Shown here piece by piece: positions 17,817 to 27,690 of a DNA stretch of 64,000 nt (positions within the stretch are counted from its first letter, which is position 1; each line of letters opens with the position of its first letter). This DNA comes from JANQSS01 sp965249735. GTDB lineage: Bacteria; Bacteroidota; Bacteroidia; Chitinophagales; Saprospiraceae. The position numbers and the translations under genes were made by a program. The stretch is from positions 124,001-188,000 of the forward strand of contig CBDFMS010000025.1 in the NCBI GenBank assembly GCA_965249735.1, in the 5' to 3' direction. A model generated the notes under the pieces. The model saw nothing but the letters and a program-made list of their open reading frames with translations, was not told the origin of the DNA and did no database searches.

Positions 17817-18015
17817 CTTTAACTATTTTTATAATAGTTATATCGGATTAATCATATCTATCAATTTCTAGGGGAATTAATCTCTGATTAAATTGCTTGT
17901 TAGCCGTTTTAATGGCTCCAGAAGAGGTTTTTGTGGATCTACCAATAGTGTGTAGATTAATTATTTTAAATAGCTTAGAATCGCTTAAAATTAATTGCAA
18001 TATTTTACTAAACCT
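17817..18015. repeat. Long direct repeat, copy A
   Basis: About 200 bases that recur in the same orientation at 28299-28505. Shared landmarks in order are TTAACTATTTTTATAATA, GGATTAATCA/AGATTAATCA, GGGGAATTAATCTC/TGGCATTAATCTT, GCCGTTTTAATGG/GTCGTTTTAAAGG, AGAAGAGGTT, and GCTTAGA...GCTTAAAATTAATTGCAATATT. By eye the copies agree at about 70 percent of positions with few length changes. Neither copy has an open frame. The function is unknown. Each copy lies upstream of leftward type I restriction genes (hsdM here, an hsdR remnant at copy B). Confidence 0.75.
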
Positions 18016-18025
18016 TTATTTTACT

Positions 18026-18304
18026 CTACTCGATTAAAGGCACCATTCCTGAAGAATTAATCCTTGAGGCAACGCACAGACAAACCAAACTTCTTAAAGC
18101 TGAAGTCGTACTTCTTCCATCTTTCGTTTGACCTAATCCTTTGAAGAAATCTGGATCTCTCAGCGCATCTATGAGCGTCTTTGGGGTAATACATGAGGTA
18201 TTGATATACTTTTTACTCAAGGCGTCTGCTATGGTCAATACACGCTCTTCATGGCCTTTTATTGAATCCAACTTACGGCGTCGATTGTGAATGACTACTT
18301 CCAA
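18026..18304 (-). CDS. Hypothetical 92-residue protein
   Basis: An open frame starting at ATG 18304 with many charged residues (MEVVIHNRRRKLDSIKGHEE) and a C-terminal half that looks helical (STTSALRSLVCLCVASRINS). No family is recognised. It is squeezed between copy A of the long repeat and an IS21 end remnant whose inner end (18349) lies 45 bases upstream of its start. It may be a truncated gene cut by that element, or not a gene at all. Confidence 0.3.
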   Translation of the reverse strand: MEVVIHNRRRKLDSIKGHEERVLTIADALSKKYINTSCITPKTLIDALRDPDFFKGLGQTKDGRSTTSALRSLVCLCVASRINSSGMVPLIE

Positions 18305-18348
18305 TCACGGAAGAGCCACAACCAATCGAGTAAGGTTAATCTATCGTA

Positions 18349-18464
18349 AGGGTCAATACTCTGGAATGTTATTAACATTCTGCCTCAGACAAAGGGTTCA
18401 CTACGTCGGAATGGAGGGGTCAGTACAAATCGGAACAGGTGGGTCACTTTCACCGTTTTTTGCA
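18349..18464. mobile_element. Solo IS21 end (remnant)
   Basis: This stretch aligns along its whole length with the last about 117 bases of the inner IS21 element (4126-4242). Shared blocks include GTTATTAACATT, GGAATGG then GGGGTCAGTACAAATCGGAA, and a final TTTTTTGCA in place of GGATTATGCA. No transposase gene is attached on either side. It is what remains after an older IS21 copy was deleted from this place, and it is clearly more diverged than the element at 1606-4242. Confidence 0.7.
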
Positions 18465-18560
18465 ATTCCACCCTTGATGTTAAAGTATGGAAAGTATTTG
18501 TTGAGATAAATGGACAGCTTCTTGTACGATTTCATAGTACGAGTGCTTGATAGAGGCTTT

Positions 18561-18944
18561 TTATTGTGATTTTTTGCCATCCACTTTTAAGGCTTTTTGG
18601 TTGTGTCCCGGAATGATCGGATTATTAGCTTCATCTCCAAGTATTATCGTAGTAGAATTAATAAAGGTAGATAGGGTTGATCCAAGCTCGTTTGTAAATT
18701 CTCCAGTTACTTCTATAGTCCCTTTGTTTATTATATCGCCTGCATTAATATTTATTAAGTTCGAGTTCACTATAAGCAAGGCTGTAGAATCAACGACAAT
18801 AGTTCCTGCATCATTTTCCAAATCTATATCAGAAGTTACGGATGCTCCAGATTTAACAATAATAGTACTTCCGATATTTTTTATTTGAGCTTGAGTTGGG
18901 AACGTTAAGCAAATTGCGAGAGTAAAAAGGATTGATATTTTCAT
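18561..18944 (-). CDS. Small secreted protein with beta-helix-like repeats
   Basis: A 127-residue protein with a clear signal peptide (MKISILFTLAICLTFPTQAQ) followed by short hydrophobic/Asn-rich steps such as STIIVKSGASVTSDIDLEND, GTIVVDSTALLIVNS, GDIINKGTIEVTGEFTNELG. These resemble right-handed beta-helix rungs of secreted or surface adhesins in Bacteroidota. It follows the RHS gene by 18 bases on the same strand and is probably co-transcribed with it. It does not look like known immunity proteins, although its place immediately after an RHS gene is where an immunity gene would sit. It may instead be a truncated larger surface protein. Confidence 0.6.
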   Translation of the reverse strand: MKISILFTLAICLTFPTQAQIKNIGSTIIVKSGASVTSDIDLENDAGTIVVDSTALLIVNSNLININAGDIINKGTIEVTGEFTNELGSTLSTFINSTTIILGDEANNPIIPGHNQKALKVDGKKSQ

Positions 18945-18962
18945 GCTGGAATATTAAATGAT

Positions 18963-21900
18963 CTAATCAGAATCAGCTACCCAAACAAGCCATTTCATAT
19001 ATGTATTACTTCCTTTAGTGTCTGGCCAGTCAGCGCTACCTCCTATACCAAGAAATACTCTATGAGGTCGATTCAACGGTCCTGTCCACCCACAGTGGGC
19101 TGATACACTCACATGGAGGAAATTCCTTAATGTAGTCATGTATCTTTTCCCTACTCGGTGGTTAGCTACAAAGCAATTTACATGGTAAACTAAAGCATCA
19201 TGATTCAAAAGCAACCTAATTTTTTTCCATTTTTTGTTTAATGGACCTGTAAACGACTTTTCATCGATATACTCATCTCCAAAGTAAACTTTTCCATGTA
19301 AACCATGACCCCAAGTTGTAATATTCCTAATGCCAGGGTTTCCATGTTTCGCTTGGTGTTTAATAATTTTATCTAAGAATTCAGCTGGGGATCTTGCAGA
19401 AAAACTAAAAGTTCCTGAATCAGGATCGTTGGGAGCTGCAAACCGCCATCCAAGTTGTAAATACCATTCAGTAACTGCTGCATTATCCCATACTACGTAC
19501 TTATACCCACCAGATTTTGCCCATAGTTTCCTCAACATTCTCCGATTATAACAAGGTTCTGAATAAGGACGACTAAATAAAGTATATATTTTTTCCTTCT
19601 CCAGAGTAAAATTCATTAACCTTTTTGCCCTTATATCTCTCTGAGACAATAAGTAAGGGAGTCCATCCCTTATCCGGAGCTTCCGCTTCAACTCAGCCCG
19701 GATAAGTTTAAGGTTACGTGGGTCCACCGTATGCGGTCGTTTTTTCTGAATACTTAGGAATGCTTGCTCGTAATACTTAAGTCTCTCAACCCTCATTCCT
19801 CTGTACATCTTTTTCTGAGCTGCCAATTCCTTGTCGCTCATTGTAAACAACCCCAACGGATCCCTTCCCATCACAGGATTCCCACCCGCATATTGATAAT
19901 GCTCATCAATCATATTCCCCAAAATCCTATCCTGTGCCAAAAACCGCCCCAACTCCGGATCATACAACCTCGCCCGCGTATACTGCAGTTCACTTTCATC
20001 ATCTATCTCTCGCAGTGCGAGGCCCCGGTGCCGGTCCATGATCTTATAGAGTTGTTCCGTGAAATCAGTTGGCATCGTTACTCCCCAGGCATCAGTGAGA
20101 TGTCGATTGACAATATTGCCCAAGGAGTCGTGGATCAGATGTGCCGTACCCAGGGCGTCGGTCAAATACCAATAACTTGCACTGGAGTCAGCAACAAAAT
20201 GTGCGAGTTTTGAATCGATGTTGAGACCGTTAAGATACAGTCCCTCAAGAGTCAACCCGATCGCACTGCTGTCCTGAGAGTGGTCTGCATACACATCCTC
20301 TCCGAAATAGCGGAACCACTCCGACTTACCTGACAGAAGATCCTGTTTGGCAAGGCGCTGGCCATCAGGACTGAAGACATATTTAAAATCTGAGACCAGG
20401 TTGTCGCTGATCTCCTTTTGATACGTTGAGGTGCGGTAGAGATAGTCATACCCAAAATACTCCTTAAACATGCCCTGCGTGATCGAGAGCACATTGCCGC
20501 TCGCATCGTAGCTGTAATAGGCAGGTAGTGTATCAGGAGCCTGAGCAGAAATGAGACGATTTTGAGTATCATATTGGTAATCTGTTACTGCACCATTGAT
20601 CACTTTCCGGGTTCTGTTGTTTACCGGATCGAATAGGTACGTGCCGATGTATTGTTTGCAGGCATCCGCTATCCCTTCTGCTGTAACTGCCGGAAAGATA
20701 TCCTCCATACTTGCTTCCATGCCTACCGGAATATCCAATGACAATTCCGTGCAACTGGTGTCCGACATCTGCCAGGTTTCGCTGGACAGCCTGTTTTGAC
20801 CATCATAGGTGAATTCTGCTAATGCCCTAAGGTGATCATAGAAGATTTTATTGCGATTCCATCTGGGATCATAATTGAATCTTAAATGCATAGTCGTATC
20901 GACCGAAACGACTGGCCGTGCAGAAGAGCCTGATAGATTTGTTGAGGTAAGTATTTCCTGAGGGCGCTCGAGTTTGTCATATTTGATGGCACAGTGTGAA
21001 ATAGCATCTGTAGAATCACCAGCAGTTGTTACTCCGAGCCAAATGTCCGTTTTACGCCCTCCATTGTCGTATCCAATTGTGGCGTTCATGCCCTCTGGTC
21101 CGGAAATACCAACATTCCAATTATTCTCATCGTATTTAAACCCATAGCAGATTGTGTCCAGGTCGCAGAATTTGACAAGATTAGACGAACTGTCATATTC
21201 GAAATTGAGCCACTGGTATGGGAGGGTATCACCATACAAGTACCATTTGGAATCACTCATCCTGTTGATACAGTCGTAGGTGTAGAATGCCTCGAAGGTC
21301 TCAGTACCGGTATTGTCTTGTCCCAGGTATTCAGCTTCCCGGGTCAGATTGCCAGCTGCATCAAAGTCATATTCCAGGTACACATTGTGTGTGGAATCAT
21401 TTGGATTGAAGTGTGTCTCTGTGCGAGGACGGTTGAGCTTGTCATATCCGTAGGTGATGATCTTGCCGTTGCGATCTGTAAATTTGACCATGTTGCCCAA
21501 TGCGTCGTACTCCCATGTCATACAAAGATTATCGCCGATGAGTCCTGGTACTCCGGGGAAGCACATTTTGATTAGTCTGCCCGCATCATCATATATCTTT
21601 TGGTGGCAGGCATCGTACTCAGTACTCGCTGGATTGTACTTGCAAATCATCGTGACGTTGTCATGTGCATCATATGAGATATAAGTTCTGCTCTCATCAG
21701 GGGTACCAATAGCAGAAATGGTTTCAATGGGTTGATCTAGTTTATTGTATACGATGGAGTCACAATACCCCGCAGGATCTGTCGATTTTATCAGACGGCG
21801 TCGATTGTCATATTCGTACGTGGCCGTATTACCGCAAACATCTGTGACAGAATCGACTTGGTTTCGGTCATTCCATGTGATATAACCGGCAATCTGCTGC

Positions 21901-24900
21901 CCGACATTTGTTACTGGATCCAGGTAACTAGCTTGAATGGGCAGATCACGGTCATTTGGGAACGATTCTCCGATGAGTCCATTGTCATGCTTTCTATTTC
22001 TCACGTAATTACCTCGTCCATCCATGATTTCACTCCATTGACGTTCCATTGGGTCTTTGGTTACGATTGAATCACCACCTTCAAAACAATTGAACATGAC
22101 GGTGAGCTCAGCTGTGCCTGGCAACCCCACTTTGGCCGTTGCTGATTTGATGCGATAATACTCGTCTGGCATGTAATTGGTCTGGTTGACTACCGTGTAT
22201 GTCCCTCCACCCAGATCGTTCCCAATGATCTCCTCTGTCAATACACTGGCACAATCATAGCTGGCCAATTCAATAATATCATCTTCAGGATGAATGACCT
22301 GGTAAAGTCTGTTTTGAGCATCGAATTGATAGGAGGTGATCTGGTCATCTTCAGCCAGATTGGCCTTTAATGTCTCCAGGATCAAATTGTTATTACAATC
22401 AAAGGTGAAATGACGTCGATGCACGATAGGGCTTCCCAACCCCGTGCCACTGACAGCACTTTCCCGAATCACATCGTCCGCGTAATAAAATGCCCTCGAT
22501 TTGTTTCCCCTGAAGTCCTGAACCTGGACTACATTGTCGTTGAGGTCGTACCAGGTTTTACTCGTATTGTCGACAGCGTCGGTGACCATGACCTCTCTTT
22601 TGATGTCGTCATATGTGAATGAAATGTCTGGACAGAGTACCCCAAACACGTTGTCATAGATCTTTTCTAAGTCAGAATCTTCATCATAGACTAAATATAT
22701 TTCCTGTTGCCCGATTGAAGTGACAGGCATGAACACCGTATCTAATCGATACAATCCGTCTAGACTGTATATGGTTGTCCCACCACCTGGCTCAGTAACA
22801 CTGATGCAGTTGCCCATTTCATCCAGTGCTATTACTTCATTTTCAGCAGTCTCTGGCCAACTGACTTCGAGCGCCAGTCCGGTGTTTGTATCAAAGTTGA
22901 GCCACACCGTTGTGTCATTACTTTCGTTGACAAACAGCGTTGGTTCGCCCATTGAGTTATATTCGAATACTTGGTTTAGCATCTCGATATCACCACAGGC
23001 AAGCGTGATGGTGTCCAGGAGTACTTCGAGTAGATTGCCGTTGATAGGATCGTAAACATTCTGCGTTTTTGTGCCCTTACAATCTTCAAAAGATTCGAGG
23101 TTGTTATAGCCGTCTTCAGTATATGTACATGTCAAGGCTACATATGAGGTGGCGGTCATGGTGTCTTTACCTTCCGGAAGGGTAATCATGTACATGTTGT
23201 CTGCCACATGATTATTGGAGTCCGGGGGATAGAAGCTAAATGAATACTCAAATCCACGTGCATCTTTCAGAGAGACGAGGTTGCTGTACACGTCGAAGGC
23301 CATTGTATCTGAATACCCTTCTTCATCTGTCACCGCCTTGCATAGATTTCGCCTGCGTTCGAGGAGCATTGCACTGTCGTACAGGCGCGGACTGCGACAG
23401 ATAAATGTCTGGTCGCCTTGAACTGAGTCATTGAGATAATAACCTGAGGTCACAGCCCTGTTTTGGACAATCGCCCCATCCTCTTCCATATATTGGGCGG
23501 GTGGGCATCGGCTGATATGCCAGCTCCCATCTGGCAGATAGTAGTACTCGTCATAATAGTTGTTGTTTCTTCCCCTTGGGGTATAAACCCGCTCTATGAG
23601 GCACGGTTTGGCGTACGCGTCCGAAGCACCAGGAAATGGGATTAGTTCAAAGGTATCGTAGTAATGTATCTTCCAGGCTACGAGATCTGGAGGCGGAGCA
23701 CTTGTATACTCGATTTCTTCGAGTTGACCTTGATCATTATAGAGTAATGTATATTGTTTTCCAGCCGGGTCTGTGAGCCCAATCAGCTTACAAAGGGTAT
23801 CATACTGTAGGTTAGTGATCCGTCCCATCGAATCTTCTATAGAATCTAACAGGCCGGCTGTGTAGTCTAGAATGAGTTTGTTACCGTTGCGGTCCTCCAC
23901 TTCCTTCATTTTGCCGTCCAATCTGAACCTGTACAAGATCCCGTGTTTGGTAGTAAGCGTGTAAGGGGTATTGAAATTCGCACTGTCACGTTCGATCATT
24001 GAATACTCCCCGAATTCGGTATCAGCGATAAAGGCATTGAATTCGCTAGTATAGCGATACAATACACTATTTGCATCTCCGTCATGCAAGACTATAATGT
24101 CATCCGGGGTGCCCGGACCTGCAAATGCCTGGTCTTCAAATGCGGTTTTTGTGACCGTCAGGTAAGAATGATAATTATGTGTCCACCCCGGGGACATGAT
24201 GGGAGGCCTATTGTCCCGGGAGTTATGTGATAAATAAATGGACGTGCTGTACCCTGCTCCGGCCGAGCCAAAAATTCCGAAGACACAATTCAGATTTCCA
24301 TTAGATGGATTGACACTTGCGTTTGGACCAACAGTAATTGCTGTTCCGTTCCCGGTGATGTGATGATAAGTTGTGTGTGCGTAGGCCACCAGATTCCCAC
24401 TATTTGACTGCCCTAGTACATGGACCTGGTCAAACTTTGTTACACAAAAATCGGATAGGGTCCAATCGTCACCAAATAGCGTCTCATTGGGGATTATGGC
24501 CGGGAGCTGCAGATACCAATTGGTGTCAATCTTTTCGGCATAGACCATGACCCCGGATGAGTCGATCCAAGCCACATGTGGGAAGCCTGTTCTGTCTATT
24601 GCAATTTGAGGGCTTGATCCTGGTCTTGTCGAGACAGTCTCAAGTGGACTGAATATACCATTTGCGAAATGGCCAGTTCGGATGTTTGCCTCTGGCGGAG
24701 TTGTATTTGGGTCTGTAATTTCTAAATAGATGTAATGAAAATTGCCATTAGTGGGGTCAACTGACAGATCGGGATCCCGGTCGTCTGAAGTTGCTCCCAG
24801 GTCAAATGGAACCCATCCTGACGTGTCGAGTGCCGCCTTAATGTTGTTGTCACGTTCCCATGCAACAAGTTTTACCCCTGAACTCATGGCTAGTTTGGGT

Positions 24901-25721
24901 TTGGTATTTTTCTGGCTAATACCAAACCCTGTTTCTTCAAAGACGACGGTTTCACTTGGTATCCCACTATCTACTTCAATGAGTCTTATCCCTGATGTAT
25001 CCAAAGCTGGAAACCCAATACAAATATAAGGATCTATAACAAAATTCTGCACATGTAATGAGGCACCAATGATCACTGTACCACTATCAGTTGCTGTGAT
25101 ATCGAGATGCCCGTACAGTTTCTTTTTAGTAATCACGAATATTGTATCGCAAAGTGTACTGTCAATAACTGGCCCGACAACATTGATCGGGGTCGTAATA
25201 GCACCTGAACCGAGTTTTTTTGCATAGTATACACTGCGGGCACCTTGTGATTCTTCTACTATCCAGGTATAATGCACATTGTCGTCACTATCCACGCAGA
25301 TATCTACCCCATCTTCGATCGGTGTCATTGGCGGGCTAGCGGCTGTCCACAAAGGTATACGTTCAGAAAGGCCATTAGCACCACGAGTTTTATATGCCGA
25401 ACTATAAGTCCAGACAGATCCATCCGGCGATATGCCGATGAAATGCTGGACATTCCTGCTGTCTTCACACATACGTGCTTCCTCAATGTAAGAATCGATA
25501 TTCACCGGTGACTGAGTGGCAGTATCCAGTTCCTGAACCCAGTCAACAAGTGTCCAGGGCATCCAGCGCGGAGACATGTTGAGTGAGTCTTTATTTGGGC
25601 ATACCCGATTGGAAACATGACTGACGGTGTCTTTTTCAGGAGTGGGTGTGCTCGGAAGTATCTGAGAAGATCCATCCACGTAAATAAAGCACAGGATAAA
25701 AGATATAATCAGGTGTTTCAT
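18963..25721 (-). CDS. Secreted RHS/YD-repeat protein with a caspase-fold-like C-terminus
   Basis: A 2252-residue protein starting with a signal peptide (MKHLIISFILCFIYVDGSSQ). Residues of about 60-460 look like a beta-propeller with BNR-type steps. About 460-700 resembles the region that precedes RHS repeats (PGWTHNYHSYL, DRNGNKLILDY). About 700-1900 holds many YD repeats (YDxxGNxxxxxD type). The RHS core signature RARLYDPELGRFLAQDRI...NPVMGRDPLGLF ends at residue 1959. The remaining 293 residues are the variable tip: a helical basic linker, then a domain with WGHGLHGKVYFGDE (His 2139) and ALVYHVNCFVANH (Cys 2183), the spacing and pattern of clan CD cysteine peptidases and DUF4347-like domains. 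The tip assignment is inference. RHS shells usually encase a C-terminal effector. It forms an operon with the gene upstream, 1 base apart. Confidence 0.9.
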   Translation of the reverse strand: MKHLIISFILCFIYVDGSSQILPSTPTPEKDTVSHVSNRVCPNKDSLNMSPRWMPWTLVDWVQELDTATQSPVNIDSYIEEARMCEDSRNVQHFIGISPDGSVWTYSSAYKTRGANGLSERIPLWTAASPPMTPIEDGVDICVDSDDNVHYTWIVEESQGARSVYYAKKLGSGAITTPINVVGPVIDSTLCDTIFVITKKKLYGHLDITATDSGTVIIGASLHVQNFVIDPYICIGFPALDTSGIRLIEVDSGIPSETVVFEETGFGISQKNTKPKLAMSSGVKLVAWERDNNIKAALDTSGWVPFDLGATSDDRDPDLSVDPTNGNFHYIYLEITDPNTTPPEANIRTGHFANGIFSPLETVSTRPGSSPQIAIDRTGFPHVAWIDSSGVMVYAEKIDTNWYLQLPAIIPNETLFGDDWTLSDFCVTKFDQVHVLGQSNSGNLVAYAHTTYHHITGNGTAITVGPNASVNPSNGNLNCVFGIFGSAGAGYSTSIYLSHNSRDNRPPIMSPGWTHNYHSYLTVTKTAFEDQAFAGPGTPDDIIVLHDGDANSVLYRYTSEFNAFIADTEFGEYSMIERDSANFNTPYTLTTKHGILYRFRLDGKMKEVEDRNGNKLILDYTAGLLDSIEDSMGRITNLQYDTLCKLIGLTDPAGKQYTLLYNDQGQLEEIEYTSAPPPDLVAWKIHYYDTFELIPFPGASDAYAKPCLIERVYTPRGRNNNYYDEYYYLPDGSWHISRCPPAQYMEEDGAIVQNRAVTSGYYLNDSVQGDQTFICRSPRLYDSAMLLERRRNLCKAVTDEEGYSDTMAFDVYSNLVSLKDARGFEYSFSFYPPDSNNHVADNMYMITLPEGKDTMTATSYVALTCTYTEDGYNNLESFEDCKGTKTQNVYDPINGNLLEVLLDTITLACGDIEMLNQVFEYNSMGEPTLFVNESNDTTVWLNFDTNTGLALEVSWPETAENEVIALDEMGNCISVTEPGGGTTIYSLDGLYRLDTVFMPVTSIGQQEIYLVYDEDSDLEKIYDNVFGVLCPDISFTYDDIKREVMVTDAVDNTSKTWYDLNDNVVQVQDFRGNKSRAFYYADDVIRESAVSGTGLGSPIVHRRHFTFDCNNNLILETLKANLAEDDQITSYQFDAQNRLYQVIHPEDDIIELASYDCASVLTEEIIGNDLGGGTYTVVNQTNYMPDEYYRIKSATAKVGLPGTAELTVMFNCFEGGDSIVTKDPMERQWSEIMDGRGNYVRNRKHDNGLIGESFPNDRDLPIQASYLDPVTNVGQQIAGYITWNDRNQVDSVTDVCGNTATYEYDNRRRLIKSTDPAGYCDSIVYNKLDQPIETISAIGTPDESRTYISYDAHDNVTMICKYNPASTEYDACHQKIYDDAGRLIKMCFPGVPGLIGDNLCMTWEYDALGNMVKFTDRNGKIITYGYDKLNRPRTETHFNPNDSTHNVYLEYDFDAAGNLTREAEYLGQDNTGTETFEAFYTYDCINRMSDSKWYLYGDTLPYQWLNFEYDSSSNLVKFCDLDTICYGFKYDENNWNVGISGPEGMNATIGYDNGGRKTDIWLGVTTAGDSTDAISHCAIKYDKLERPQEILTSTNLSGSSARPVVSVDTTMHLRFNYDPRWNRNKIFYDHLRALAEFTYDGQNRLSSETWQMSDTSCTELSLDIPVGMEASMEDIFPAVTAEGIADACKQYIGTYLFDPVNNRTRKVINGAVTDYQYDTQNRLISAQAPDTLPAYYSYDASGNVLSITQGMFKEYFGYDYLYRTSTYQKEISDNLVSDFKYVFSPDGQRLAKQDLLSGKSEWFRYFGEDVYADHSQDSSAIGLTLEGLYLNGLNIDSKLAHFVADSSASYWYLTDALGTAHLIHDSLGNIVNRHLTDAWGVTMPTDFTEQLYKIMDRHRGLALREIDDESELQYTRARLYDPELGRFLAQDRILGNMIDEHYQYAGGNPVMGRDPLGLFTMSDKELAAQKKMYRGMRVERLKYYEQAFLSIQKKRPHTVDPRNLKLIRAELKRKLRIRDGLPYLLSQRDIRAKRLMNFTLEKEKIYTLFSRPYSEPCYNRRMLRKLWAKSGGYKYVVWDNAAVTEWYLQLGWRFAAPNDPDSGTFSFSARSPAEFLDKIIKHQAKHGNPGIRNITTWGHGLHGKVYFGDEYIDEKSFTGPLNKKWKKIRLLLNHDALVYHVNCFVANHRVGKRYMTTLRNFLHVSVSAHCGWTGPLNRPHRVFLGIGGSADWPDTKGSNTYMKWLVWVADSD

Positions 25722-25722
25722 G

Positions 25723-27690
25723 TTATTCGTGGATTTCTATGGAGTTATTAAAAATGAGAGTTGCTCCTGTGGCGATTCTGACAAGGGCAGTATTCAATTG
25801 AACCCCATATAGGGAGCAATCCTCGAGTGTCAGATGAGCATCAGGGCCTATAATAACGAGGGTATTCCCAATACCTGCAGATGTGCACTCATCAAATATA
25901 CAGTTGGCAATCTTGGCCGAGCCAAGACAAAGTACTCCGGCACCGCTTTGTTGTGGAATAGTGATTCCATTTGCAGTACCCAGTGAAATGGAAAATCCAT
26001 CGAGGATCACATTTTGGGCGTCATGAGGTATCTTAACAACATGAAAACTGTTGTCTGTGGAATCAGAGGTCATGCCGATATCACCGCTTAGGATGGTTTT
26101 ATTTCCGGCAACATCACGCTGCGCGATTTCAGTTTCTGTACCGTTGAAGCCACCATATACTGATAGGTTGCTTGAGATTTCAAATGATGAATCCCTGGCT
26201 GCATCACCGGGATAGTAGGTGCCTTTGGCAACCCATATTTCGAAAATGTTATCACAGTAAAGTGCCTCATGAAGCGCATCTGCAAAAGACGTATATGCAT
26301 TCGTCCATGACGATCCGTCATCTGCGCCCGTAGCTGTAGAGTCAACATAGAGCATGCTATCAACCAGGCATGAAGGGCTCTCGAATATCCAGTAATCAAT
26401 TCCACCGCGTTTGGACCCACTAACTTCCCCGGAAGGTGAGGATTTAGTGTATCCCGCGTGGATTAGCCCATTTTGGCCATTGAGAGTTGAGGTGAGGACG
26501 TCAGCGCTATTTCCGCCGATATTGTATTCTGTGATAATGCTGCCAGTTGAATCGACAATCATGATCCAGTAATCAACTTGGCCCCTCGTTGCATCCATGA
26601 TATGCCCGTCCATACTTGATCGCGTATAGCCCGAAAGAGCATAGTTGCCGTTTGAAAGAATATTGACATCAGAGATTGCATCTTCATCCGAGCCTCCGAA
26701 TGTCCGCTGCCATACGATGGATCCATTTGTCCTTATTTTGGTAAGCCAGGCATCCCGATTGCCAAGATTATTGAATGTGTCTGATTCGGTCCAACCACCG
26801 ATAAGTAGCAGGGAGTCTGGTGTTTCCCGGCAAGCGGTAGTAACATCTTTTTCTGTGCCACCCATGCGGACATCCCACACTTTATTTCCGTCCTGGTCTA
26901 GTTTAATGATCCAGAAGTCCCCATTTCCTATTGAGTCCTGTGATAGATCGCCATCCATCGGAGATTGAGACCAGGCTGCAAGTATGAAACAGTTGTCAGA
27001 GGTCACCGTGATCCGGGGCAGAATATCATCTCGCGATCCGCCAAACCGTTTGTCCCAAACCTTGTTGCCATCCAGATCAATTTTTACAAGCCATGTATCG
27101 AATCCACCCCAGGACGATTGAGATTTATCCCCGTTCATTCCGGATTTTGAGATACCTCCGACGAGGATGCATGAGTCGTGGGTGACAACTGCTGTGAATG
27201 CCATATCTGCATCTGTACCACCAAAGCGACGGTCCCATATCTTACTACCACTACTGTCTGCTTTCACCAGCCAGTAATCCCAATCCCCATGGGAAGGCTG
27301 ACTCTTGTCCCCCGTCTGTCCCGAAAGGGAGGAACCTACCATGAGGATGGAAGAATCAGGCAGCAGTAACAAAGCATTCAAGACTTCCTGGTCATCTCCA
27401 CCGAAGCTGACATCCCAAACTATACCAGTATCGATATCAAACTGAACTGCCCAGAAATCAAAGAGTCCTTTCGAATTTGATGACTTTTCAGCTGAGCTGT
27501 CTGAAGAAGAATGACCAGCTACAATGTATTCAGCATTCCAGGTTTCAACGATGCTATAAGCATATTCATCGCAGGTTCCACCAAAACGAGCTTCCCAATC
27601 CAGGTTCACTTGAGCAAAAAGAGTACTTATTCTCGGAAGAAGTAGGAGACAAATGAGTAAAAGTCGAGACTGTCGAGGGGCGGGGACCAT
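25723..27690 (-). CDS. Secreted beta-propeller (SBBP-like) plus beta-helix protein
   Basis: A 655-residue exported protein (hydrophobic segment LLLICLLLLPRISTLFAQ at the start). Residues of about 28-430 consist of seven repeats of the type VWDKRFGGSRDD, each followed by a GDKSQ...DYWLVKxD step, which should fold as a beta-propeller. From about residue 445 a second part (YVDSTATGADDGSSWTNAYT, GTYYPGDAARDSSF, GGFNGTETEIAQRD) matches the parallel beta-helix found in chlamydial Pmp-like and other surface proteins. No C-terminal type IX sorting domain is visible; the protein ends FNNSIEIHE. It is the first gene of the leftward cassette and ends 1 base before the RHS start. Its role, perhaps surface display or adhesion, is inference. 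Confidence 0.85.
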   Translation of the reverse strand: MVPAPRQSRLLLICLLLLPRISTLFAQVNLDWEARFGGTCDEYAYSIVETWNAEYIVAGHSSSDSSAEKSSNSKGLFDFWAVQFDIDTGIVWDVSFGGDDQEVLNALLLLPDSSILMVGSSLSGQTGDKSQPSHGDWDYWLVKADSSGSKIWDRRFGGTDADMAFTAVVTHDSCILVGGISKSGMNGDKSQSSWGGFDTWLVKIDLDGNKVWDKRFGGSRDDILPRITVTSDNCFILAAWSQSPMDGDLSQDSIGNGDFWIIKLDQDGNKVWDVRMGGTEKDVTTACRETPDSLLLIGGWTESDTFNNLGNRDAWLTKIRTNGSIVWQRTFGGSDEDAISDVNILSNGNYALSGYTRSSMDGHIMDATRGQVDYWIMIVDSTGSIITEYNIGGNSADVLTSTLNGQNGLIHAGYTKSSPSGEVSGSKRGGIDYWIFESPSCLVDSMLYVDSTATGADDGSSWTNAYTSFADALHEALYCDNIFEIWVAKGTYYPGDAARDSSFEISSNLSVYGGFNGTETEIAQRDVAGNKTILSGDIGMTSDSTDNSFHVVKIPHDAQNVILDGFSISLGTANGITIPQQSGAGVLCLGSAKIANCIFDECTSAGIGNTLVIIGPDAHLTLEDCSLYGVQLNTALVRIATGATLIFNNSIEIHE

